Of a DNA stretch of 49,146 nt, positions 1 to 8,378 are shown one piece after another. The notes beneath the pieces are model-generated. The model was not told where the DNA came from and ran no database searches. It saw only the letters and a program-made list of their open reading frames with translations. The stretch's first letter is position 1. Each line of letters starts with the position of its first letter. Position numbers and translations under genes: made by a program. Source of the stretch: an uncultured marine group I thaumarchaeote (lineage in GTDB: Archaea; Thermoproteota; Nitrososphaeria; Nitrososphaerales; Nitrosopumilaceae); NCBI GenBank assembly GCA_902606965.1, contig CACLIK010000004.1:1-49146 (forward strand), read 5' to 3'.

Positions 1-459
1 GCAAAGAAATTGCCAGAACACATACCAAATCTTGCAATACTAGACGGCGATGAAATGAGAGAGTTATTATCGCCAAACGAAGATTTTTCAAGAAGTGGTA
101 TTATCAATCACAACAAGAAAGTTGCTAACATAGCCAAATTACTTTTAGAACATAATGTTTCTGTATGTGTTTCAAAAATTAGTCCTTTTATTGAAAATAG
201 AGATGACGCACGTCAAATCTTAAAAGATCACAATTTTCTTGAGGTCTACGTTAAATGTTCTATTGATTCATGCGAGAAAAGGGATGTGCGTGGAATGTAT
301 AAGAAGGCACGCGGTGGTGAAATGTCTAATTTTATAGGAATTCATGTTACTTATGAACCACCAACCAATCCTGAATTAGTTGTGGATACTGAAAATTCTA
401 CAATTGATGATTCTGTACAAAAAGTACTTGACTGGATAGAAAAAAAACAAATTAAGTGA
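1..459 (+). CDS. cysC: Adenylylsulfate (APS) kinase, C-terminal part; 5' end off the window
   Basis: Phosphorylates adenosine 5'-phosphosulfate with ATP to give PAPS, the sulfate donor for sulfotransferases. The reading frame is open from base 1, so the gene starts upstream and the P-loop (GxxxxGKS) lies outside the window. Visible family motifs in order are LDGDEMRELL, ISPF followed by an R-rich helix, EVYVKCSIDSCEKRD, YKKARGGEMSNFIG, and YEPPTNPE ending in VDT. The usual DRxxNIRR stretch after the LDGD region is altered (RSGIINHNKK), so the enzyme is divergent. In a surface-glycan island it probably supplies PAPS for sulfation, but no sulfotransferase is visible here. The assignment is firm at family level; activity is inferred. 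Confidence 0.85.
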   Translation, partial: AKKLPEHIPNLAILDGDEMRELLSPNEDFSRSGIINHNKKVANIAKLLLEHNVSVCVSKISPFIENRDDARQILKDHNFLEVYVKCSIDSCEKRDVRGMYKKARGGEMSNFIGIHVTYEPPTNPELVVDTENSTIDDSVQKVLDWIEKKQIK

Positions 460-533
460 AAAATATAAAATAATTACAATATATTTTGATCACACTAAAT
501 AAATAGATAAAAAATTGATGGGAAGATATTCCA

Positions 534-1103
534 ATGCTAATTATTTCACAAAATTTAACAAATTATGAAGTAGATATCCCAAAGGATGCAGTTTTTAGAA
601 TAAACCTTGCCTGGGTTAATGATTTAAATGAATTACAGACAATTTTGAAAAAACATAAAACACGTAAAATATTTTTGGATTTACCCACGAATAGGACTAA
701 ACCACCAAACAACAAATACAGTATAGATGAACTCATTCCAATAATAAAATCTAATCAAAACATTAAGTACTTTGCAATATCAAATATCAACTCTCTTAAG
801 GATCTAGAGATATATGTAGATATTATTCCTAAAGATGTAATTCTTGTTCCAAAAATTGAAAGCGTAGAAGGTGTTGCAAACATAAAACCAATCACGGACG
901 CATTAGGTACTAACAAGATTATAATGCTTGATCATGATGATCTACATTCATCTATTATCAAGGCCAACCAACCAATATCAAAATTCTTAGAGTGTTTTAA
1001 TACGTTGACAGAATATTGCAAAAGCAATAATGTTATCTTATTGCGTACTATTGGCGTAGTTTTTAGTGATCAAGAGAAAAAAGTATCAGATTATATTGGA
1101 TAA
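534..1103 (+). CDS. Pyruvate-kinase-like / HpcH-like TIM-barrel mini protein (189 aa)
   Basis: A short soluble protein resembling the core barrel of pyruvate kinase without its B and C domains. It has RINLAW near residue 23, KIFLDLPTNR near 45, a FAISNINSLKDLE strand-helix near 80, and VPKIESVEGVANI near 103, which matches the KIE-x-EG metal/substrate motif of pyruvate kinase and HpcH/CitE aldolases. LDHDDL near 132 sits where pyruvate kinase has its second metal aspartate region. Real pyruvate kinases are about 470 aa, so this is not a housekeeping copy. It lies between APS kinase and a CDP-glycerol-type transferase, so a role with a PEP or pyruvate-like substrate in glycan modification is possible. 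Exact reaction unknown. Confidence 0.6.
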   Translation: MLIISQNLTNYEVDIPKDAVFRINLAWVNDLNELQTILKKHKTRKIFLDLPTNRTKPPNNKYSIDELIPIIKSNQNIKYFAISNINSLKDLEIYVDIIPKDVILVPKIESVEGVANIKPITDALGTNKIIMLDHDDLHSSIIKANQPISKFLECFNTLTEYCKSNNVILLRTIGVVFSDQEKKVSDYIG

Positions 1104-1119
1104 AAAATTTGAAGCCACG

Positions 1120-2526
1120 ATGTTAACGAAGTACAAAAAATTAATTTTATTTTCGGTTGGATTTCTAACATTACATCAGTTTTTTGTTTCTCCTGCGTAT
1201 GCTTACATTGATCCAGTTACTGGAAGCACAATTATTACATTAATTGCTGGTGCACTCGCGGCTGGTGCAATGACTTTGAAATACTATTGGTTTCGAATAA
1301 AATCAAAAATTTCTGGTGACCATTCTCAAGAAAATGAAGCAGACACAATTGACAAATCTGATTTAGAATCTGGTTTTGTTTCAGAATGGGCTGAATTAAA
1401 AAAAATTAATCGATTAAGTCAGGATGAACGTTCAATCATATTTTATGCTGAAAATAAGGCGTCAATGAATCATTTTCAGCTGTTAATCCATGAATTAACA
1501 GAAAAAATGAATTTGCAAATATGTTATGTTACATCAGTTAAGAATGATCCAGTATTATCTGCTAAAAACCAAAAAATTCTGCCATTTTATATCGGTGATG
1601 GTACAGCACGAACAAAATTCTTCTCTTCATTAAAAGCAAGAATTTTAGTTACTGATATGCCAGATTTGGGTAAATTCCACATAAAAAGATCTGAAGAATA
1701 TCCTGTTCACTACATTTACCTATTTCATTCAATGTACAGTGTTCATTCGTACCTAAGAAAAGGTGCAGTGGATAATTATGACACAATTTTTTGTGTTGGT
1801 CCTCATCAAGTCAAAGAAATTCGAGAAACAGAAAAGGTGTATAGTCTGAAAGAAAAAAAATTGATCAATTATGGATATGGTAGATTAGATACATTATTAC
1901 AAAATAAGAGAAAGTCTCAAACAACAAATTCTCATGCTAAAGATTTGATCATAATTGCACCATCATATGGAGATAATAACCTACTTGAAACATGCGGAAT
2001 CGAACTAATTGATATTCTATTAAAATCAGATTTCAGGGTTATAGTGAGACCACACCTAAGAACACTGAGAGATTCTACAGAACTGATTGATTCAATAAAG
2101 CAAAAGTTTGAAAAAAATCCTGATTTTGTTTTCGAAACAGGCGTGATTAAGTTTGATTCATTAAATAATTCTGTATGTATGATCTCAGATTGGTCAGGCA
2201 TTTCGTTGGAATATGCATTCACTTTCGAACGCCCAGTTATTTTTATTGACGTTCCAAAGAAGATCTTAAACCCAAATTGGAGCGATATTACATTAGAACC
2301 TATTGAAACATCCATTAGAGATCAAATCGGTCACGTAGTTTCACCCAATAATTTGCAAGAAATTCTAGAGCTCACTAAAATTTTAGGCAAAAACACTCAG
2401 GATATTAGTAAATTAATCAAGGAGATACGTGAAAAAACAGTCTATAATATTGGTGAATCAGCAAAAATTGGGGCTGAATATATTAGACAGTTACATAACG
2501 AATCTAAAAACTCCAAAAATACTTGA
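1120..2526 (+). CDS. Membrane-anchored CDP-glycerol-type glycerophosphotransferase (GT-B)
   Basis: Start chosen at the ATG at 1120. It gives a clean signal-like N-terminus (lysines, then a hydrophobic stretch ending SPAYA) and 16 nt after the previous stop; a longer frame from 1066 would overlap that gene. After the signal comes YIDPVTGS and a membrane segment ending in MTLKYYWFRIKSK, a module also present alone in the small protein at 22257. From about residue 85 it is a GT-B enzyme of the CDP-glycerol glycerophosphotransferase (TagB/TagF) type: YLFHSMYSVHSYLRKGA, then IFCVGPHQ, NYGYGRLDTLL, IIIAPSYGDN, RPHLRT and SDWSGISLEYAF. Family members transfer polyol-phosphate units to polymers. The 468 aa encode one catalytic domain. 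The substrate cannot be read from sequence. Confidence 0.75.
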   Translation: MLTKYKKLILFSVGFLTLHQFFVSPAYAYIDPVTGSTIITLIAGALAAGAMTLKYYWFRIKSKISGDHSQENEADTIDKSDLESGFVSEWAELKKINRLSQDERSIIFYAENKASMNHFQLLIHELTEKMNLQICYVTSVKNDPVLSAKNQKILPFYIGDGTARTKFFSSLKARILVTDMPDLGKFHIKRSEEYPVHYIYLFHSMYSVHSYLRKGAVDNYDTIFCVGPHQVKEIRETEKVYSLKEKKLINYGYGRLDTLLQNKRKSQTTNSHAKDLIIIAPSYGDNNLLETCGIELIDILLKSDFRVIVRPHLRTLRDSTELIDSIKQKFEKNPDFVFETGVIKFDSLNNSVCMISDWSGISLEYAFTFERPVIFIDVPKKILNPNWSDITLEPIETSIRDQIGHVVSPNNLQEILELTKILGKNTQDISKLIKEIREKTVYNIGESAKIGAEYIRQLHNESKNSKNT

Positions 2527-2538
2527 ACGTAATCCGAA

Positions 2539-3642
2539 TTATTTTTTTTCCTTAACTATAGGATTTACTATTGCTAAAAAGTCCTTAGCTAGTGTATTCC
2601 AATTGAATTTTTCAATAATTAATTTTTTTGCTGCCTTACCCATTTCTTTTGCAGCAATTTCATTTTCCAAAATAAACGAGATTTTTTCTATCCACTGTTC
2701 AGCATTTCCCTCGTCAATTAAAAATCCAGTTTTTCCATCATAAATCATCTCTGGAATTCCCCCAACGTTACTTGCAATGATGGGTTTTTCCATAGACATT
2801 GCTTCTCTACACGATAATGGTGTTGTATCTATTCCTGTTGCTAGAGCGTAAATATCAATTTCTGTTAGAAATTGTCTAACATTTTCGGGATATTCCTCCC
2901 ATGGAAATTTTCCTAACCAATGGAAATTATCAAAAGCATCTAGTTCTTGCAGAACACGTTCCTGATATTGTCCAAAGCCAACCCAATAGAAATGAATATT
3001 TGGCATTGATTTTATTGCTTTTTTTAGGACTAACATTTCTTTTGCTTTTCCCCAGACAAATGCATGTTGTAATAAACCTACACAAGGATGTTTCAGATTC
3101 ATACCTTTTGATGGATACCAACGTGATGTATCCAATCCTTCAAGAAAATGAAAAGTTTTGGTATTTGGATGATGTTCTCTGATCACATCATGAAGGTAGT
3201 CTGCAGTCATAAACACTCCATCACACTTTTCAAATACTTCATTAGCAATCTTGTGCCTTTGATTTGCTACAGCACGCATAACAGGATCTTTATAGATTGT
3301 TTCTTTGGCCCATTTATGCTCTAACCAAATGTTTCCCCTAAGATATACAAATAATGGTATTTTGTTATTTATCACTTCAAGACCAAACTTATTTTGCCTA
3401 TCAACAAATACAGCATCAGGAGAAAATTCTTTTATAATTTTTTTAAGTTTTTTATTACCTTCAATTACTTTTTTGATTTGTTTACTAGGAAAACCAACCA
3501 CATAATCCGTGTCTTTAATAAATTTGCATTCGACTCCTAATTTTGATAAGGCTATACCAAACTCCTTTAAATGAAAAAACTTATTCTCATCACCATATGC
3601 AATTAATAGTTTCAACTGTTTGTTCCACCTATAATTTTTCAA
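2539..3642 (-). CDS. Glycosyltransferase family 4 (group 1)
   Basis: A 367-aa retaining GT-B glycosyltransferase. The N-terminal domain starts with a beta strand LKLLIAYG. The C-terminal donor domain carries the family signature: FYWVGFGQ near residue 220, a helix FLTEIDIYALATG, then CREAMSMEKPIIAS followed by NVGGIPEMIYDGKTGFLID, the GT4 nucleotide-sugar binding loop with its EX7E-like acid. No membrane segment, so it acts at the cytoplasmic face. The start is a TTG; no ATG lies upstream of the first strand. It converges on the plus-strand gene ending at 2526 with 12 nt between stops and is divergent from the methyltransferase at 3706. Sugar specificity unknown. Confidence 0.85.
   Translation of the reverse strand: MKNYRWNKQLKLLIAYGDENKFFHLKEFGIALSKLGVECKFIKDTDYVVGFPSKQIKKVIEGNKKLKKIIKEFSPDAVFVDRQNKFGLEVINNKIPLFVYLRGNIWLEHKWAKETIYKDPVMRAVANQRHKIANEVFEKCDGVFMTADYLHDVIREHHPNTKTFHFLEGLDTSRWYPSKGMNLKHPCVGLLQHAFVWGKAKEMLVLKKAIKSMPNIHFYWVGFGQYQERVLQELDAFDNFHWLGKFPWEEYPENVRQFLTEIDIYALATGIDTTPLSCREAMSMEKPIIASNVGGIPEMIYDGKTGFLIDEGNAEQWIEKISFILENEIAAKEMGKAAKKLIIEKFNWNTLAKDFLAIVNPIVKEKK
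2542..2549 (+). terminator. Oligo-T run after the CDP-glycerol-type transferase gene
   Basis: Eight consecutive T residues begin 16 nt after the plus-strand stop, in the tail-to-tail junction with the minus-strand GT4 gene. Archaeal RNA polymerase terminates at such runs; use here is inferred. Confidence 0.3.
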
Positions 3643-3705
3643 TATAAATCTCTAGATTTTTAATAGATTCTATTCTTTCTTGGGAAAGTTAATTACTAAT
3701 TGGGA

Positions 3706-4455
3706 ATGTATGTTATCAATATGCCTGATTTTGATGAACAATGGGAAAAAGTTATGGAGGAAAAATATTTTAATAAAAAGAAAGGACAATTTGATTTTAC
3801 TCAGAAACGAGTGGAAGAATTTAAGAAATTAACTGGAGTTAAAGATAATGAATTTGTTGGGAAAGTTTGTTTAGACGCGGGATGTGGTCCAGGGATATGG
3901 ACTTATGCTATGCAAAAATTGGGCGCAAAAAAAGTAGATAGTTTTGATATTAGTGCTGAGGCAATTAAACGCTGTAGGAAAATTAATCCTGATGCATATG
4001 TGAGTGATATTTTAGATCTCAAATCTAATCCAGTTTATGATTTTGTTTTATGTTTGGGTGTGTTACACCATAATAGAAATACCCGTGAGGGTTTTTCAAA
4101 AATAGCTTCACAAGTAAAGACTGGTGGTATGCTACACGTAATGGTATATGATAAAAAACACGATCATGAATATGATGGATATAGAGGTAATACCTGTGTT
4201 GAAAAACACAAGGAATGGGAAAAATTATCATTTGAAGAAAAGATCAAAATGTGTGAAAAAAAGGTTGAAACAATTGGTGGTGATATACATGGTTGGTTTG
4301 ATGCATTCAATCCAGAGTTTAATTGGAGTTTTAGTTCTGAGGAAGTAGAGCAATGGTTTGAGGAAGAGGGGTTTGATAAAATGAAATTAAGAGTTAAAAG
4401 TCATTTTAATTCTATTCCCACATCTCAAGTCAATATGAATGGAATAAAATCTTAA
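3706..4455 (+). CDS. Class I SAM-dependent methyltransferase
   Basis: Soluble methyltransferase of about 249 aa. Motif I is VCLDAGCGPGIWTYAM near residue 60. The acidic end of strand 2 follows (VDSFDIS), then LCLGVLHHNRN and a post-motif GGMLHVMVYDK. The frame could begin at TTG 3700, ATG 3706 or ATG 3721; 3721 gives MPDFDEQW, a plausible N-terminus, so the first five residues are uncertain. The C-terminus (FNPEFNWSF, EEVEQWFEEEGF) resembles methyltransferases in polysaccharide loci that act on sugars or lipid-linked precursors. The divergent partner is a GT4. Acceptor unknown. Confidence 0.8.
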   Translation: MYVINMPDFDEQWEKVMEEKYFNKKKGQFDFTQKRVEEFKKLTGVKDNEFVGKVCLDAGCGPGIWTYAMQKLGAKKVDSFDISAEAIKRCRKINPDAYVSDILDLKSNPVYDFVLCLGVLHHNRNTREGFSKIASQVKTGGMLHVMVYDKKHDHEYDGYRGNTCVEKHKEWEKLSFEEKIKMCEKKVETIGGDIHGWFDAFNPEFNWSFSSEEVEQWFEEEGFDKMKLRVKSHFNSIPTSQVNMNGIKS

Positions 4456-4523
4456 TGTAAAATTTTAGAATATATTTTGCGTAAACGATTGAGTTAATTG
4501 AGAAGATTTTGTTCATAGTAATG

Positions 4524-4532
4524 TTTTAAATA
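4524..4532 (+). promoter_or_regulatory. TATA-like box for the hydrolase gene at 4552
   Basis: TTTTAAATA centred about 24 nt before the GTG at 4552 fits an archaeal box A serving a leaderless transcript. Seen in sequence; promoter activity inferred. Confidence 0.45.
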
Positions 4533-4551
4533 ATAAATTTTAACTCATTAT

Positions 4552-5679
4552 GTGAGAAATATAGTTTTAATTCCTTCATTGATTGTATTAATGGGAATTG
4601 TATTCATTTTTGGCCTAACAGTGGGCGTATACAAAATTTTTCCATATGAAATTTTCGACTCATCTGCAGACCTAGTAAAGAAAGAAACATCAATTGAAAA
4701 TAATCAATTTATCATGCAATCTGATTTGAACACACTAGTCAAAATTAATCAAGAATCAGACATTGAGAAAAAAAGAAATGATTTGATAGAATTTTTCTGG
4801 AATGTTGGAAGTCTACAACGCGTACAATATGCTGGACAATTACCAGAAGTTGAATCTGATATATACGATTCTAGGTATAATAATTTTCAGAATCTCAAAC
4901 GTATTGATAAACTAACTGTTGAAATGGAATATGGGATAAATTCAGTGTCTTATCTTCTACTACCGGAAGAGTCTAACCAAAAATTAATTCTATATCATCA
5001 TGGTCATGACGGAGATTTTCTTTTGGGTAGTGATACCATTCAATTCTTTCTTGAAAGAGATTTTACAGTACTTGCCATGACTATGCCATTAGTGGGTATG
5101 AACAATCAGCCAATTATAGAGATCGATGGATTTGGTGAAATGCATCTAATCTCTCATAACCAACTTAGTTTATTGGAACAAAATACTTTCAATCCTATGA
5201 AATTATTTATCCATCCAATCCAGGTGAACTTAAATTTTCTAGATAAGGAATATGATTTTAAGCGATATTCAATTATAGGATTGTCTGGTGGTGGATGGAC
5301 TGCTGTTGTATATTCTGCCATTGATGATAGAATTACAGATAGCTTTTCTATTGCTGGTTCAATCCCATTTTATCTCAGAGTAGATGAGAGGGACATAGGT
5401 GATTATGAACAAACAAATGTTGATTTGTATAAAATTGCGAATTATTTAGAATTATATGTTTTGAGTGGATATGGTAATGATAGAAAACATATTCAAATTT
5501 TCAATAAAAATGATCCATGTTGTTTCTCAGGGTATGGATATGAAACTTATGAGTATTTTATAGATAATAAATTAGCACAATTAGGTAAAGGTAGTTTCCA
5601 AATATTTCTAGATGATACACATAATCAACATAAAATATCAAACACCGCCTTGGAACATATTGCAAAAAACATAGGTTAG
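4552..5679 (+). CDS. Membrane-anchored alpha/beta hydrolase
   Basis: A 375-aa protein with one N-terminal membrane anchor (about residues 4-28) and an extracytoplasmic or membrane-associated alpha/beta hydrolase domain. The oxyanion-type segment is YHHGHDG (about 148-154). The nucleophile elbow is GLSGGG with Ser245. A likely acid is Asp321 in KNDPCC and the likely catalytic histidine is His357 or His360 in DDTHNQH. This is the esterase/peptidase fold, so it could remove acyl groups from a surface glycan or act on lipid. The GTG start is chosen because a TATA-like box lies about 24 nt upstream; the overlapping ATG at 4550 meets an immediate stop. Substrate unknown. Confidence 0.65.
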   Translation: MRNIVLIPSLIVLMGIVFIFGLTVGVYKIFPYEIFDSSADLVKKETSIENNQFIMQSDLNTLVKINQESDIEKKRNDLIEFFWNVGSLQRVQYAGQLPEVESDIYDSRYNNFQNLKRIDKLTVEMEYGINSVSYLLLPEESNQKLILYHHGHDGDFLLGSDTIQFFLERDFTVLAMTMPLVGMNNQPIIEIDGFGEMHLISHNQLSLLEQNTFNPMKLFIHPIQVNLNFLDKEYDFKRYSIIGLSGGGWTAVVYSAIDDRITDSFSIAGSIPFYLRVDERDIGDYEQTNVDLYKIANYLELYVLSGYGNDRKHIQIFNKNDPCCFSGYGYETYEYFIDNKLAQLGKGSFQIFLDDTHNQHKISNTALEHIAKNIG

Positions 5680-5716
5680 CTTTTCAATCCATTTTCTAGT
5701 AATTTGAGACATCTTA

Positions 5717-5744
5717 ATCAATTTCTATTAGTGGTGAAATTGAT
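5717..5744. repeat. Nine-base perfect inverted repeat
   Basis: Arms ATCAATTTC (5717-5725) and GAAATTGAT (5736-5744) flank a 10-nt loop. It lies in the 89-nt gap between the alpha/beta hydrolase and the next small membrane gene. It could form a hairpin in the transcript or be a protein site; there is no T-run directly after it, so it is not a classical terminator. Confidence 0.45.
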
Positions 5745-5768
5745 ATACTCGAATTAGACGAAAATTTT

Positions 5769-6227
5769 GTGGAGAAAAATCTAGGTTTTAGAGGATGGTT
5801 TTATTTTAGGACAGGATGGGCTACATATTTTGCCTTTATCGTGGCTGCAGTAAACACTTTAACCGTTACATTTTTCCTTGCGATTGAAAGGTATCCCATG
5901 TTAAGTGTAATTTTTCCTACTTTTTTTCATTATATTGTGATTATAGTAGGAGTAGGTATACCAATACTCATTCTTGTGGGTTATGTACATTTCAAGAGAT
6001 CAAAATCATATAGAGCCGAAGCAGATATCATTATTGAAACACATCCACATATTAGAAGAATACTGCAAAACACTGAAGTTCTTTTACCATCGTATCTAAA
6101 ACTTACTGAATTAGTGTTAAAGCTATCAGAAAATAAAAAATTAACAGATGATGAATTGGGTGAAGTATCTAAATTACAAAAACAATTAAACGAGCATATA
6201 GATAAAAGAGAAGTATCACTTGACTGA
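5769..6227 (+). CDS. Two-helix membrane protein of unknown function (152 aa)
   Basis: I do not recognise a family. The protein has an aromatic N-terminus (FRGWFYFRTGWATYF), a first membrane segment at about residues 15-40, a second at about 53-75, and a charged, probably helical cytoplasmic tail with KLTDDELGEVSKLQKQL that may form a short coiled coil. The start is GTG 5769. It sits alone between an anchored hydrolase and an AglD-like membrane protein on the same strand, so a membrane role in the same surface pathway is possible but unsupported. Confidence 0.55.
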   Translation: MEKNLGFRGWFYFRTGWATYFAFIVAAVNTLTVTFFLAIERYPMLSVIFPTFFHYIVIIVGVGIPILILVGYVHFKRSKSYRAEADIIIETHPHIRRILQNTEVLLPSYLKLTELVLKLSENKKLTDDELGEVSKLQKQLNEHIDKREVSLD

Positions 6228-6235
6228 TTTTTTTT
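6228..6235 (+). terminator. Oligo-T run directly after the stop codon
   Basis: Eight T residues immediately follow the TGA of the two-helix membrane protein, a typical archaeal T-stretch terminator candidate. Confidence 0.35.
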
Positions 6236-6298
6236 ACTTATGAGATAATTCTTCATTTAGATTATAATGGCATCTTTTCAATTACTTGTTGAATATTT

Positions 6299-7237
6299 AT
6301 GAAATTAGATAACAGATTAATTCTGATTTTTATTGCAGCAATTGGAATATATGCAATTTTCTTATTCTTATCAGATTTTAGTATAATCTCAGAAAAAATA
6401 TCCAATTTTAAAATTAATTATTTACCTCTAATCCTTTTACTTGTATCCGTTAGCTGGATTCCTATTATCATAAAATGGCATTTTTTACTTAAAAACTGTG
6501 AATTAGATGTGCCATTAACAAAAAGCATCGCTGTTTTTTTTGCAGGAATAGCTTTTGAAATCACACCAGGTCAAATTGGAACACTAATGAAATCTCAAAT
6601 TCTTAAAACAAGTTGTAATATTCCACGTACAAAAACTGTGCCAATTGTAGTGGTTGAAAAGATGTATGATCTTATTGGTGCTATTCTTGCTTCGATAATA
6701 GGAATAGTAATTCTAGGAATGGATTTTTATCTTATAATTATCGCGATTTTATTTTTGGCTGTAATTTTCTTCTTTATGTATTATAGACCTGCTTCTGAGA
6801 TATTTTTTAAACGAATAACAAAAACAAAGTTTTTTTCAAAGCATGTTGATAACATAACAGAATTTCATACAATTATCCAGAAATCTACACATGTAAAAGT
6901 TGCAACAATCTGTATTTTACTTTCGGTTACATATTGGTTTATAATTTCAATTGCGGTTTACTACGTTTTAATGGCTTTTGACGTCAATGTATTGGATTAC
7001 TTGACGATTCTTGCCATTTATACAACTTCCATTCTTTTAGGTGCCATATCATTTATTCCTGGTGGAATTGGGGTTACTGAGGGATCTATCAGTGGTCTAT
7101 TTACACTGAATGGGATCGATATTTCTACAGCATTGATTCTAAGTGTAATGATTCGAGTTTTTACTTTATGGTATTCAGTTGGTGTTGGATTCATTTCGTT
7201 GAAATTTACTGGTGGGTTCTCATTCAAAAATAATTAG
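6299..7237 (+). CDS. AglD/YbhN-type flippase-like integral membrane protein (UPF0104)
   Basis: A 312-aa protein with about eight hydrophobic helices of the lysylphosphatidylglycerol-synthase transmembrane family. Family marks are ITPGQIGTLMKSQIL near residue 93 (the PGxxGE/xxR-like loop), VVVEKMYDLIGA near 118 (the ERLxDLxA helix) and FIPGGIGVTEGSISGLF near 250. Archaeal AglD-type relatives take part in N-glycan assembly from dolichol-linked donors, and others act as lipid flippases or synthases; the precise role here is not readable. The last 14 bases overlap the 3' end of the convergent aminotransferase gene. Confidence 0.75.
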   Translation: MKLDNRLILIFIAAIGIYAIFLFLSDFSIISEKISNFKINYLPLILLLVSVSWIPIIIKWHFLLKNCELDVPLTKSIAVFFAGIAFEITPGQIGTLMKSQILKTSCNIPRTKTVPIVVVEKMYDLIGAILASIIGIVILGMDFYLIIIAILFLAVIFFFMYYRPASEIFFKRITKTKFFSKHVDNITEFHTIIQKSTHVKVATICILLSVTYWFIISIAVYYVLMAFDVNVLDYLTILAIYTTSILLGAISFIPGGIGVTEGSISGLFTLNGIDISTALILSVMIRVFTLWYSVGVGFISLKFTGGFSFKNN

Positions 7238-8369
7238 TTTTAGAAAAGGAGATTATTTTTCTGCATACATACTCAATGTCGTTTTCCTTTAATGTGGGTG
7301 AAGAAGGAAGCCATATTCCTCTGTCTGAAATTTTAGAAGTTATCTTAAATTTCATATCTTTATCCTTGTAGGGAGCCAATCTATGTATGGGCGGATAAAA
7401 TATTCTTGTTTCAACATGATTTTTTTCAAGGTGTTTTATTATAGCATCCCTTTTTCTCTTTGAATCCACCAAGACGTCAACCATCCATGGTGTGACTATA
7501 TCAAGATCTGTTTTGATGAAATTAACAAATGAAAGTTTGGATAACAATTCTTCATATATCCTAAACATTTTTTTCTTGATAATCATCCTTTTTCTTAGTT
7601 TTTTCATTTGAGCGATTCCAATTGCGGCCTGAAACTCTGTGAATTTAAAATTATATCCTATTGTAGGGTGTTCAAAAGCCATACGCATATTTTGTTTCGT
7701 GCCAGATTTTCGACCAAAATCTTTCACAGATTTGCATTTTTCATATAATTTTTTATTGTTAGTTACAATCATTCCACCTTGTCCTGTTGTGATTATTTTT
7801 GGTGTACTAAAAGAAAAAATTCCAATATCACTCATGGTACCCACATGTTTTTTATTATAAAAACAACCCAAACCATGAGCTGCGTCTTCTATTAGTGATA
7901 AATTATGTTTATTCGCCAGTTCGGTTATATTTTTTATATCAATACCACGACCATTAAAATCAACTGGCATTATTGCCTTGGTACGTTTAGTAATTGCATG
8001 TTTAATTTTTTTCAAATCTATATTTAGTGAATTCTGTTCTATATCGATTAAAACTGGTTTCGCTCCAACTTCTTCAACTGAGTTAGGACTGGCTACAAAA
8101 GTTAAATCTGGTACTATAACTTCATCGCCTCTACCAATTCCAAGTGCTTTTAATCCAACATATAGTGCTGTAGTACCACTTGTTACTGCACACGCATATT
8201 TTACACCAACAAAATCTGCAATCATTTTCTCAAACTGTCTAGTTTTTGAAGCTTCAGTAAACCAACCTGAATTGATTACTGAAATCAATTCTTTTTTTTC
8301 ATCATCATCCATATGTGGCTCAATTTGATTGATTTTTTTCAAAATATCACATGTTTTTTTATAGAACAA
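7224..8369 (-). CDS. DegT/DnrJ/EryC1/StrS-type sugar aminotransferase
   Basis: PLP-dependent aminotransferase that converts a nucleotide-linked keto-sugar to an amino sugar. It has SGTTALYVGLKALG (residues 64-77) for phosphate binding, VDFNGRG, the PLP-contacting EDAAH (161-165), and the Schiff-base lysine Lys191 in FSTPKIITTGQGG. At 381 aa it is full length. The first in-frame start is TTG 8369; the ATG at 8312 would remove the conserved INQIEP strand, so TTG is preferred. It is divergent from the SDR at 8379, only 9 nt away, so the two promoters must overlap each other's coding region unless the SDR starts at 8400. Probably works with the SDRs at 8379 and 9448. Confidence 0.88.
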   Translation of the reverse strand: MFYKKTCDILKKINQIEPHMDDDEKKELISVINSGWFTEASKTRQFEKMIADFVGVKYACAVTSGTTALYVGLKALGIGRGDEVIVPDLTFVASPNSVEEVGAKPVLIDIEQNSLNIDLKKIKHAITKRTKAIMPVDFNGRGIDIKNITELANKHNLSLIEDAAHGLGCFYNKKHVGTMSDIGIFSFSTPKIITTGQGGMIVTNNKKLYEKCKSVKDFGRKSGTKQNMRMAFEHPTIGYNFKFTEFQAAIGIAQMKKLRKRMIIKKKMFRIYEELLSKLSFVNFIKTDLDIVTPWMVDVLVDSKRKRDAIIKHLEKNHVETRIFYPPIHRLAPYKDKDMKFKITSKISDRGIWLPSSPTLKENDIEYVCRKIISFSKTNYF

Positions 8370-8378
8370 TAAATAAAG

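Noticed and set aside
1932-2315. 127-aa frame on the minus strand inside the CDP-glycerol-type gene
   Set aside because: Low-complexity Ser/Ile-rich translation with no recognisable motif, fully inside a well-supported gene.
7978-8328. 116-aa plus-strand frame inside the DegT gene
   Set aside because: Shadow of a conserved aminotransferase; no motif of its own.
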